This document shows positions 45,001 to 56,180 of a stretch of DNA of 64,000 bases, piece by piece. Position 1 is the stretch's first letter, and every line of letters begins with the position of its first letter. The stretch is from Rhynochetos jubatus. Taxonomy: Eukaryota > Chordata > Aves > Eurypygiformes > Rhynochetidae. Location of the stretch: the NCBI GenBank assembly GCA_027574665.1, contig CM050653.1:44094118-44158117 (forward strand). Reading direction: 5' to 3'. The notes below the pieces were generated by a model. That model was not told where the DNA came from. It searched no databases and saw nothing but the letters and a program-made list of their open reading frames with translations. The translations under genes were made by a program, and so were the position numbers.

Positions 45001-48000
45001 TGAAGATAGTCCAGAGGATCTGGCCTGTTCTTTATTCTTCTTCCCTCTCTGATATTTCTCTTTTTCCCATTCACAGATAGTTTATTCTCACACTGCATTT
45101 TTTTCTCCCTACAGTCTTGCTTTGCTTTTGTTGCCACTGGGTGAATCCCACACTCCATACTGGCAAATGTAAACTGGAAGTCATAGGAACCCTGATCTCT
45201 GTAGCACCAGCTGTGTCTGAAGACATGGCATTTGGGTGATTCAGACATCAGGATTCTTCACATTCATTTTTTTTCCAGCCATCAGCATATAGAATGAAGT
45301 GGAGTAGCAAGGTATTTGCAGCAGAAATTTCATTAGGGTTTTCAGCTAATTGCATAAGTTCTCATCCCTTATAAAAGAATGACAGCCAATATCAAGTAAA
45401 ACATGATTGAATCCTGAACACCAGGTAAGCCTATTATTCAAACAGTGCCTTGACAGAAATCTGTTTAAAGTATTTTCATGGCATTCTGGAGTAAAATGAT
45501 TGTGTGGGCACTGAGACAAGTTATTACTATCCTGACTACTTTATTTGCTCTACAGTAGTGTAAACCCCCAAATCACGAGAATTTATTCACCCTAATCTTT
45601 TCAAGCCATTAAATATGAAAATAGTTGTAAGTTGTGAGGCAAATAACTTTTAAGATCTCTTTCACTTTGACCTGAAAACCCCCAAGAATTTGCAGCTCCT
45701 CCCCCTCCCCTTTGCTCAGAAGCAGAACAGCTCCCACTATCATTCAGCTGGAACCAGAAGAAACAACTGGGACAATAACCATGTGGCATCAGAGATCCTC
45801 ATGGCTCTCAGCCGCTTTGCTATCCAGGATTGTAAAGAATAAAGATAAAACATATTAGGGATGGGTGGGAGGTAATAACTTGCTTCCGTGTCCTTAATGA
45901 AAGCCTGGCTTTTTCTTTAAGATCGGGAATAAATCACTGCTTAGTGTCCGGAATAGAGGTTTTGTTTCTACGTGCTGGTTTAGAGCCCAACTTTAGATAA
46001 TTGCACAGGATAATTCTCTGAGAGTTTCTAGACAGAAATCATTAACAACTGAATCCTAGACTAAGCCACTGCTTTAAAAATCTCATCTTGCATGTACTGA
46101 AGGGAAAAAATGTTTATTTCAAAGCTATTGTAATGCAGTGACCTGTAACAGGAAGAATTCCCTGCATGGCCTATCTTAATTCATCACCATATGTGGGAGA
46201 GGATGTTGAAAAGTGAAGATAGGTTAGAAAAGAAAATTGGGGGGGGGGGGGGGGTGTGGGGTGTGTTAGGTGTTATTTCCACACACTCTTCAGTACCCCT
46301 GCATTCCTATTATTTTCTGTTGGTTTCATAACATCTTAATTCACAGGATCAGAGCTTGGTTTTCTGATTAAAGTTGGGTAAAATTCTGAGGATGTCTTGT
46401 GGTTCTGTAGGGAAAGTTTCATCTTTACACAGAAAAAGAAGCCGTGGGCACTAATGTTCCCTTTTAATAAAGTTAAGGTTCCAGAAGAATGTGGGTTAAT
46501 GTCCTCTGTGGTTAATGCATGATTAATGCAGGCTTAAGGAGTGCATCCACCTCAGCAAACCAGACTCCATACAGCAGGCTTCTTCAGTCCTTTTGATACG
46601 AACAACCAAATATATTTCAGGAACCCAAGGGACCACAATCAGTCGGAAGCAGTTTGTCTGCCTTGTACAGAGTGGAAATTACCCGCAAGTTCTCTGCAGG
46701 GGATTCCCCCGGCGAAATGGAAGTCCCCTGCAGCAGCAACTCAGACTAGCCGTTTTGCCCTTCTTTCCCGAAGATCCTGGCCAAAGACCCTGATTTGGGC
46801 TGTACTTGGAAGGGATAAAGGGGAATGTCTGCAGTTTGACAAACCTAAATTATCCCCCCTGCTTTATGGAACCTTTTACCAAACTAATGCCAATACAGCA
46901 GCTGCCAGTGTCTAAGTCCAAGGACAAACAGAGGAAGAAAAAACCCAAATGTCTTTTGTCTCATCCTTGGTGGTAACAGTTGCAGGGAATAAGTGACATC
47001 TTTTGCCTAGAGGTCGTACCAGATCCTGGCAAACTCCTGTCTGCTCTTCCCTAATCTCCTCCTGTAGAACCTCAGGGAGAAGGAAACTGAACAGCTAGTG
47101 CTCATCGTCCTCACCTACTCGAAATGAAGCAGGGAAGCAGTGGAAGCAGCAACTTCAGGGGAGGGACAAGTTCTCTTAATCACACTGAAACTGTTCCTGA
47201 GGCTGCAAGTCATGGGGAGGCAATGGGGAGGACACAGGTGAGACATACGCTTCATTAAAAAAAGCTGCAAGGCACAGTACAGGAACACATGTCTACTTCC
47301 TAAGTCAGCAGACTTTTTTTCCCGAGCATCCTTACCACAGTTCAGAGCTCTTAGCAGCACAAGTGGGCCCTTGGACATCTTAATCTTATCACAATAAATG
47401 TTTTAAGGAATTTTGCTTAACCTTACTACTAAGTTCAGAGCCTATCTAGCCATAGTTATCACTGTGTTTTATTCCAAGTAGACCCTTATTTTGACCAGCT
47501 TTGCATCTTACATAACCATTTCTACCTCTGCAAAGTGGATGCTTTTTGCATTACACAGTTAATTTGTCAAATGGAAAGTAGTTAGAGAATCCAGCGCACA
47601 GTTTCTCTCTGAAATGTTTGTCTCAATTTCCCATGTTCGGCAGAGTTCTTTGAACTACAGCCCACAGCACAGCTGAGGACTAGGCCCACAAAGGCAATTT
47701 GGTACCTCTGTTGCAATTTCTAACTGTTAATTGGCTAGTGAAGTTCACAATTCTCAGGGAAGGCCATACATTTCAAGTTAGAGCTAGATATTTAGGCAGT
47801 GGAGATCCATAAATATTTGGCTGAGTAGTGAGCCACTTAGCCTAGTCATTAGGAAGTGGCAAGGAGAGAGGTGACACTGACACAGTGTCTTACACAAATG
47901 TAAGTACCTAGCTCTGGTTGGGGCTTCTAGCTACAGGATTCCTAGATGCATCTCCTGGATCTAGCAGTAGACCCTTGCCTGTTCAATCTTCTGGTGATGG

Positions 48001-51000
48001 AGGCATCACTGATATTGTGGGAAATGGAAATTTAATTCTGTCTGCTGACTGGTAGGACAAAACCACACATTTTCCTAACCACTGTATCCTAACCACTACA
48101 ACATTTTGGTGCTTGCCTTATTTGTTCTCTCTTATTGCATCTCTTCTTCTCTCTAAAAAACACCTACATCTACACTGGAACTGCAAACGTGAGAGGCCTA
48201 ACAAACAGGCTAAAAATCATTCTCTCTCTTTTGATCTTTCACTCTTTTAATATTTAATGATCCCATTCAAAATGGAACAGCATTAGCAACAGAGATTAAG
48301 AAGTCCCCTGTCCCCACGTCGTTGCCTGTTTTCAAGGCAGCAACCTGAGATAACGTGTCCCTTCAGGAAAACCAAGTGGTTTGTGCCCATGTCTCTGACA
48401 TCTTCAGTGAAAGGTCTAACTGCTTCCCATGTCGATGAAGCGCTTCTGCCTGTGCTTGGGTGAAGGTGGGAGTGCTTGCTCTGCTCCGCCAACATCCACA
48501 GCTGAGATAGTAGGATTCTTAGCTTGTGAATCATCATTGTCGGGATCACAAATAGGTGTTAGATTGCTCCCTGCCATCAACACTGAGTTTCTACTCCAGA
48601 GATCAAAGACATGATTAACTTAACAACAGAAAACACTACAGTCCACCATTACCTGGAAAAAGCCATTAAAGTAGCAAAATGTACATTAATTCAAACATGC
48701 CGTGTGACTTCGTGCTGAGTAGTGATATTTTTCAAGAATCCAGTTTAGTCTGAATAGGATCAACAGACCTGACATTGCGGGTGAATTGTCAGTCTCAGCG
48801 ACGACATCTGTGTTTGAAAGTCTTTGCTCCTGTGAGCTCCCTGCCCTGCCCTGCGCACCAATCTCCTCTGTGGGGACGAGGACAGGCCAAAGCAGTGGGC
48901 CTGCAGGTGGGCCTGGCTCGACAGGGCCCGTGGCCAGGCCGGGCAGGGCTGTGGGGAGCTGGAGACCAGCCCTGCTGTGGCCTGGCTGGGGCAGAGGGGC
49001 TGATGGACTGAAGGGCTGACATGGGGCCCTGGGCCCTGGACAGGTTACAGGGGTTCCAGGGGGAGCTGGAAAAGGAGAGTCGGGCTGGTGAGTGTCCTCA
49101 GGGACCTGACACTATGTCAGTGGGAACTGCTTTCAACAGCCATATATTTTTGCTAAAGAGCATTTCATTTTGACTACATACACAGCACAGACTATAATTC
49201 CGAATATCGCCATTTCTAAATTTCTTAGCTTCAGTATTCATGTAGTTATGTATAGAGAAATCCTGTTTTTCAGACAAGAACTATTATCTTGGGAAAAAAA
49301 AAGCTGTTTGGGAAAAGCAGAAATCAGTCACTCCTAGGAATGCCCACTAATTCAGCTAGATGATTATTATATTCCACAATCAGCCAGCCAGGGTTTATTA
49401 TTCCTTGGAGACAATGGAAGATATAATTTGGTTCTGGAAGGGTTTCAATGATAACTTCTGACTCCTGCACGCTGGCAGCTTGGATTGCACTGTGTTACCG
49501 GACCACAGTTCCCTGTTGCAGGGCACTCCAGCTAAATGGTTTGCTATGGTACGTCTCCTGTGAGGTGAAATGCCACAGAAGCTGTGAGCTGTACAGCTGC
49601 CTCGGCATCTGCTCGCAGAGCCCTCAGATCTGAAACAATGGACCAGAAATTGGCTGGCAATTTAAATGTAATGGTCTGGCCATTACTGGTAATTAAAAAT
49701 GCATTGGTGAGAGCCCAGAAGGTAAGGGAGTCATGTGGAACATACGCAGGTTTCCTCTCACCTGGGTGGGCTAGGTTAGGCCTGGAAATGGCTCTACATC
49801 TTTTTTCATGCGGACCTACTTCAGACTCCTTTGAAATCAATCGAAATATTCCCATTGACATTAATGGACTTTGGATCAAATCCTAATTGCCACTATAAAA
49901 CCTTTTTATTGATGCCATACATTATTTGCCATGTATGTATTTTAATAAAGCAGTCCTGAATGTACCATAGGGAATGTGCTCCTTACAATGGATGTATTTT
50001 TTGAAACTCTAACAAGGGTAAGCCCCTCTGACAGGAGAATTTAGTTTTCCTTTATTTCTGAAAGAAGGCTTAAAGCACTGTTTAATTTTGCAGGGAAAAT
50101 AGAGAATTCTGCAAAAGTCTGTGGGTTTCTTTAGGGAGAACCTCACATAAGCATTTTCTTTATTCTGATTCATAAGAGTTCATTCCCTTGACTATGGCTT
50201 TGGTCTGAAACTCAAAATGAAAACCAAAACTGACTAAGGAGCATCAAAGCTTGGGTGATCTGGTTTCATGTGCTTTACATAACCAGATCTATAGGCAAGT
50301 TTGCTCAAAACAGTAGCTAGATTAATTCAAAAGTTCATGAATGTCATAGTGAGGCTTTTTCTAAAAATGGGCTGTGTTTTAAACTTGCACTGGAAATATA
50401 AACCAGCCTAGTTTCACGTGATTTCAGATTTTGTTGTGAGTGTCTGGGGGAAGAATCACCATTCAGCTTTTCTGGTAAAGCTTAGGGTATAAAGTGAGGA
50501 GAGCTAAGATGACTTGTGTAACTACACAAACTATAACTTCTTCCTCAGTTTCCCTTTCACGAACTATGCATAATAGTCACAAGGATGTTAAAAAGCTCAG
50601 CCCCCCTCATATTTGTATAGATTTATGAGTCCTTCAGGTCGAGATGCAAAATATTAATACAAGTCTTGAAAGCATGAGTGAGTACTACAAGAGCTTTCAT
50701 TTTCCACAACATAGCTGTAAAGGTGAATTGTGATACCATTTTTCACTCCAGGAATAGAAGGAAACATACAGGATTGCAGCTGTATTCTTGGTAGCAACAA
50801 TAATGTACAGTTTTAAAAATGATGTGGGAAGACAGGGATCCTCAGTAAACTACAACTGATTATTATCGCAGCTTCAGCCTAAGCTGTAACTTTCTGTTTG
50901 GTTGGGGTTTTTTTTTGTGGTCTTCTCCACAAAGAACTCCCCATAAACTTATTGGCACACAGCTAATAGGAGTTTAAAATTCAGGGGCTGAAGCAATTAA

Positions 51001-51021
51001 TGCCCCCAACCCTGCTGTCTT
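42061..51021. other. Intergenic DNA upstream of UBE2E2
   Basis: This AT-rich 9-kb stretch has no recognisable gene. It contains a possible donor site next to the CpG island (42061-42062), a G16 run followed by TGTGGGGTGTG (46239-46254), and a GC-rich but CpG-poor patch (about 48830-49090). Open frames, for example 46541-46915 plus and 44979-45248 minus, show no protein signature I recognise and no supporting splice or start context. Confidence 0.6.
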
Positions 51022-51205
51022 CCAGAGGCATCTGCCCTGTGGACATGGTGGCTGAATGGCTCGTGAATCAGCTCCTCAACCTTACAGTTTAGCATAAACC
51101 AAAATCAATGTTGGTTTACCTTAATAGACCAGGCTGTACACTGCGGTGGTTTAGAGCTGATTCATGAGCTGTTCAGCTTCCCCGTTAGGAGGTGGCAACC
51201 TCTGG
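51022..51205. repeat. Imperfect inverted repeat (foldback)
   Basis: GCTGAATGGCTCGTGAATCA plus GCTC (51051-51074) pairs with the reverse complement of 51154-51177, matching at 21 of 24 positions. Weaker pairing extends outward to CCAGAGG at 51022 and its complement near 51205. The 79-base spacer has its own small hairpin (AAACCA...TGGTTT, about 51097-51117). It could be an old foldback or MITE-like transposon, or the template of a long RNA hairpin. I cannot match it to a family. Confidence 0.7.
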
Positions 51206-51908
51206 GAGAAGTGTGGTGACCTCTGTAAGGATTCCTGGGAGAAGAACAGCCAATACTTCAACACCTTAGTTTAGTGCGCCAACATTTACCACAAGATCTA
51301 AATCTTCAGTTATCATATTCTTTTAGGTGGGATCAAGGTTAGGATCTGTGTTCCCCACTGCTCATAGAAAAGATTTATGTCTGCATGCCCCAACGTGTTA
51401 TCCCAGGGGATCTCAGTTTAGATCAGCATCTAGCCTTGAATCTCAGGGAAAAAGATAGAATTAATAACCAACCAACTTACTATTTACTGATGGAAAGAAA
51501 TATTACGGAAAATATATATTTCAAAACAGTAATCAGTCAACAAACATGTTTTGCTTGCTAGATATTGCCCTTCTGCATGAGTGCCTGGCAGGTTCCATGT
51601 ACAGGTCTGTCACCTTTGTCCGCAGTGGATACCTCAGTGTTTCAGATGAAGCCTTTTTCTGTTTTATTTTTATTGCCAGTCTTTCATATCAATCCAATAG
51701 TTTTTGAAATCTCTCTGTGTTCAAACCTTACTTCTGCCACAGTTTATGTTCTAAAGCCACACAGTATTTTAGAGCCTCATGGTACCAAGAGTACTCTGGG
51801 AGGGCATATGCCTCAGTAAAACCTTCCTCTTCTTTTTCCCACAGTCTTTTAGATTTTGCAGATATACAAAGAACTGGGACCCTGCTGTCTGCTTCAGAAG
51901 ACTTTTCG

Positions 51909-54030
51909 CATAGAATCATAGAAACGTTTAGGTTGGAAAAGAACTTTGATATCATCAAGTCCAACTGTTAACCTAGCACTGCCAAGTCCACCACTGAACT
52001 ATGTTCCTAAGCACCCCATTCACAGTCTTTTAAGTTCCTCTAGGAATGGTGATTTAACCATGTCCCTGGGCAGCCCATTCCAATGCCTGATAACCCCTTT
52101 GGAGAAGAAATTTTTCCTAATATCCCAACTAAACCTCCTCTGGTGCAACTTGAGGTCATTTCCTCTTGTCCTATTGCTTGTTACTTGGGAAAAGAGGCCA
52201 ACACCCACCTCGCTACAACCTGCTTTCAGGTAGTTGTAGAGAGTGATAAGGTCTCCCCTGAGCCCCCTTTTCTCCAGGCTAAACAACCCCAGTCCCCTCA
52301 GTCGCTCCTCACAGGACTTGTGCTCCAGACCCTTCCCCAGCTGCGTTGCCCTCCTCTGGACACACTCCAGCACCTCCATGTCTTTCTTGTAGTGGGGGGA
52401 CCAAAACTAAACACAGTATTTGAGGTGTGGCCTCACCAGTGCCCAGTACAGGGGAACCATCACTTCCCTGGTCCTGCTGGCCACACTGTTCCTGATGCAG
52501 GCCAGGATGCCATTGGCCTTCTTGGCCACCTGGGCACACTGCTGGCTCATATTCAGCCGGCTGTCACCAAGACCCCAAGGTACTTTTCTGCCCGACAGCT
52601 TTTCAGCCACTCATCCCCAAGCCTGTAGCATTGCATGAGGTGGTGTGGCCCAAGTGCAGGATCCAGCACTTGGCCCGTTGAACCTCGTAAAATTGGCCTC
52701 AGCCCATCAGTCCAGGCTGTCCAGATCCCTCTGTAGAGCCTTCCTATTCTCAGGCAGATCAAAACTCCCACCCAACTTGGTGTCTTCTGCAAACTTGCTG
52801 AGGGTGCATTTGATCCTCTCGTCCAGATCATTGATAAGGATATTAAACAGAACTAGACCCAGTACTGAGCCGGGGGAACACCACTTGTGACCAGCTGCCA
52901 GCTGGATTTAACTCCACCACAACACTTTGGGCCCATCCAGCCAGGCAGTTTTTCATCCAGTGAAGCATGCACCTGTCCAAGCCTTAAGCAGCCAGTTTCT
53001 CCAGGAGAATGCTGTGGTAGGAGGTGTCAAAGGCTTTACTAGGGTAGACAACATCCACAGCTTTTCCCTAAGTGGGTCACCTTGTCACAGAAGGAGATCA
53101 GGTTAGTCAAGCAGGACCTGCCTTTCATAAATCCATACTGACTGGACCTGATCACCTTGGATGTCCTGTAGATGCTGTGTGATGGCAGTCAAGATTATTT
53201 GTTCCATAATCTTCCCCAGCACTGCAGTCAGACTGACAGAGCTGTAGTTCCCCAGATCTTTCTTTCATCCCTTCTTGTAGATAGGTGTCACATTTGCTAA
53301 CCTCCAGCCAACTGGGACCTCCCTGGTTAGCCAGAACTGCTGATAAATGGTGGAAAGTAGCTTGGTGGACACTTCCGCCAGCTCCCTCAGTACCCTTGGG
53401 TGGATCCCATCTGGCCCCATAGACTTGTGCATGTCTAAGTGGGGCTTCATTCCGCTTCCTGTCCCCAGTGTCCAGCTCAGGAGGCTGGGTACCCTGAGAT
53501 CAACTGGCCTTACTCTTAAAGACTGAGGCAAAGAAGGCATTAAGTACCTCAGCCTTTCCCTCAGCCTTTGACACTGTTTTTACCCCCACATCCAGTGAAA
53601 GATGGACATTCTCCTTAGCCCTCCTTTTATGGCAGTAGCCAGATTAAGTTATAGTTGGGCTTTTGACCCTTCTAATTTTCTTCCTGCATAACCTCACAAC
53701 AACCTTGTAGCCCTCCTGAGTGGCTTTCCCCTTCTTCCAGAGCTCATAAACTCTCCTTTTATTCCTGAGTTTCCTCCAAAGGTCTCTGTTCAGCCAGTCT
53801 GGTCTTCTTCCCCACTGGCTTGTCTTTTGGCACATGGGGATGGCCTACTCCTGTGCCTTTAGGATTTCCCTCTTGAAGAATGTCCAGCCTTCCTGGACTC
53901 CTTTGCCCTCAGGACTTCCTCCCAAGGAACTTTGTCAACTGTGCCCCTAAACAGTCAAAAGTCTGCCCTCCAGAAGTCCAAGGTAGTGTGTCAGGAAGTT
54001 ATCTTCCACACATCCCAGGAACCTCCTAGA
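51909..54030 (-). mobile_element. CR1 LINE, 5'-truncated, with decayed ORF2
   Basis: About 2.1 kb of CR1 runs from the 3' terminal octamer-like repeat (TAGAATCATAGAA, 51911-51923) back through ORF2. In five-prime to three-prime order on the minus strand it shows the linker after the endonuclease (about 53835-53644, RRPDWLNRDLWRKLRNK), the start of the reverse transcriptase (about 53480-53265, GPDGIHPRVLRELA...PIYKKG), the catalytic box (52793-52773) and the C-terminal region (about 52610-52020, ending near FLEELKRL). Frameshifts and stops break it into several frames. The catalytic box reads FAEDTKL where active CR1 has FADD. It is a dead copy. Its 5' limit is uncertain by about 50 bp. Confidence 0.9.
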
Positions 54031-55437
54031 CTGTTTCCTCTCTGCTGCATTGTATTTTCAGCAGACAGAGGTACCTCATTCTGCAGGCAATGTGACTGCT
54101 ACAGCAACTCTGTGTAACGCCTGCTTTACACATGATGTCACTTTAAAAGGTTGTGAGCCAAGGCAAAATGTGTCTTTGCACAAATAAACTATTTTATCCC
54201 TTCTATCCCTTCAGTGAAGAGATGATAAGGTATTATAAATTCAACTTGTCTGTCAGTTTATGGCCTTATTAATTTATTTATTAAGTAATAAACAGATTTT
54301 GGCATCTGGAATGAAGTTCTCTTTCATTAACTACCTTGAGAAAACTGATGGAGCTGAGTGTTTTAAGCTTTTAAAACTCCACAAAACTAAAGCAAAAAAA
54401 AAAAAAAAAAAAAAAAAGCCCCTACATCAAGTGGAGAATAGTTTTACTAGGGAGAAAAAAGCTATGGTGAGTAATAAGAGCATCTCATAGTCTAATTCTG
54501 TTTGAGTAAGCCTCCCATTATCTTTTCACACATTTCCGTACCTGTGTTTTTGCTTTCATTTCACCTTTTTTGTCACTTACTTTAACTTCTATTTTTCCCT
54601 GGTTTTCTTTGAATAAGGCATTTGTACCTGAACTGCTTGTTGTTTTTCTCCCTCCCTTCTTCCCTTTCCTTTTCCAGCCATTCTATTTTTCCCCCTTGTC
54701 TCTTTGCACACGTACTTTTTCTGGACTTTTTTTCCGGATGATCTTCCCACCCCCAGTCCAATCTGTTGTGCATTTTTACTTTCCAGATGTGTAAGTGCCT
54801 TAGTCCCTCACAGATTGGTGGTTGCTGATGAACTGGGAGGCTGTTAATCAGAGAGAACTGTTCTCTTCCTGATACTGAGTATCTAAGCTACCTTCAAAGA
54901 CAAAGCACATCAGATACCTATCTAGTATTATTTCCTGTATAACTGTTGATGTTGTTATAACATTATGAGGGTACAGGTCTATGCAGTTGTGAGTAGGAGC
55001 AGATATTTATTCTCCCTGCATGAACTCTGCTAAGATGCTATCCACTCTAAAAGTCAGTTGTTAAAAATCTGAGGCAGTAGTTGAAATTTCAGCCCTCTAT
55101 ACATTGGGGCATATAATAAACTAGTGATATAGCCCCCTCTGCCCCCACTCAAAATACAGCATTTATGACTGGGCAGTCTTCCTTTTTGGTCTGACGACCT
55201 CGTGGTGGCCTTGGTTCATACTTCTAGTGTATCTGGAAAACCTATAGATGGGTTTCTAATGTACAGCAGTAGCAGTCTCATTAGTGACTGGTTTCAGAAC
55301 TGGAAAACTTCTGTAGATTAGCAGCAACTCCCAAAGATATTAGAAGTACTGTAAAGGTGAGAGTTTGATTAAAATAGGAATAGTACTGTCAGAAGAGGAT
55401 CTTTTATAACTAATTATAATATTATGGGGTTATATGG
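54031..55437. other. Intergenic DNA between CR1 and LTR
   Basis: This stretch is AT-rich with no gene or recognised mobile element. It contains an A24 run (54394-54417) and a T/C-rich stretch around 54560-54730. The A run has no adjoining retrocopy that I recognise. Confidence 0.6.
54394..54417. repeat. A24 homopolymer
   Basis: Twenty-four consecutive A are followed by GCCCC. It could be the tail of an old retrotransposed copy, but the DNA before it matches nothing I know. Confidence 0.9.
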
Positions 55438-56180
55438 GTGTCGTGGTTTAACTCCGGCTAGCAAAATACCACGAAGCCGCTCTCACGAATCCCCCTCCCC
55501 TCCTCCAGTGGAGGGGAAGAATCGGAGGAAAAAGAAATAAGGAAGCTCATAAAATTGAGATAAGAACTATTTACTAATTAAAGCTAAATCAATATATACA
55601 GGTACTGCTAATAATAAATAATTAAAATAGTAGAAAATGAAACATATAGTACAATGTATACAGTATGATACAATATGATACAATTTCCCACCATCCAGTG
55701 ACCAATGTGCACCCAGATGTTGAGGGATGAAAATCAGACCCCGAGAGCCCGAGAACCACAGCCCGAGAGTGATCGCAGCCCGAGAGCCGCGGCCTGAAGG
55801 CCGGAGCCCGGGAGCCTACGCAGCAGATTCCGAGCAAACCTTATCCCTGATAACACGGCCAGAAAACTCAAAACAATCCACCAGCTCCCACACAAATGCG
55901 CCAGCACAGGAGCTGGCAAAGCAGCTAACGCAGGAGGGTGAGCAAGTGCCCGGAGAGACGAGCAAGGGAGTAAGGGAGAGAGAGAGAAGGGAAGAGTAAT
56001 GGCTACCGGACCCTCTTCCCCACCCCAAGAGACCGGAACGTGACGTACTATGGGATGAAATACTTCCTTGGTCAGTCTGGGTCAGCTACAGTATCCGAAG
56101 TGGACAAAAGACCTTGAGTCCAGTACAGGCCATCCCCAAAACCAGGTGAGGCCTTATCAATGTTTTCACTTACTGTCCAG
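55438..56180 (-). mobile_element. Avian endogenous retrovirus LTR, probably solo
   Basis: The plus strand starts TGTCGTGGTTTAACTCCGGC, a hallmark edge (antisense) of a widespread bird LTR. It continues through ACCACGAAGCCGCTC, GAGGGGAAGAATCGGAGG, TTGAGATAAGAACTATTTAC and later CTATGGGATGAAATACTTCC and GGTCAGTCTGGGTCAGCT. The right edge, near CCTTATCAATGTTTTCAC, is diverged. The sense strand is minus; an AGTAAA polyadenylation-like signal lies at 55575-55570. On the minus strand, TCTCGGGCT-type motifs repeat within about 55730-55810. No viral coding region adjoins it. No clear TATA box or target duplication was found. Confidence 0.8.

Noticed and set aside
49584..49886. Open frame with a donor-like AAG followed by GTAAGG near 49722
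   Set aside because: No recognisable protein on either strand and no convincing acceptor upstream.
52083..52628. 181-codon plus-strand open frame
   Set aside because: It is the antisense of the decayed CR1 ORF2.
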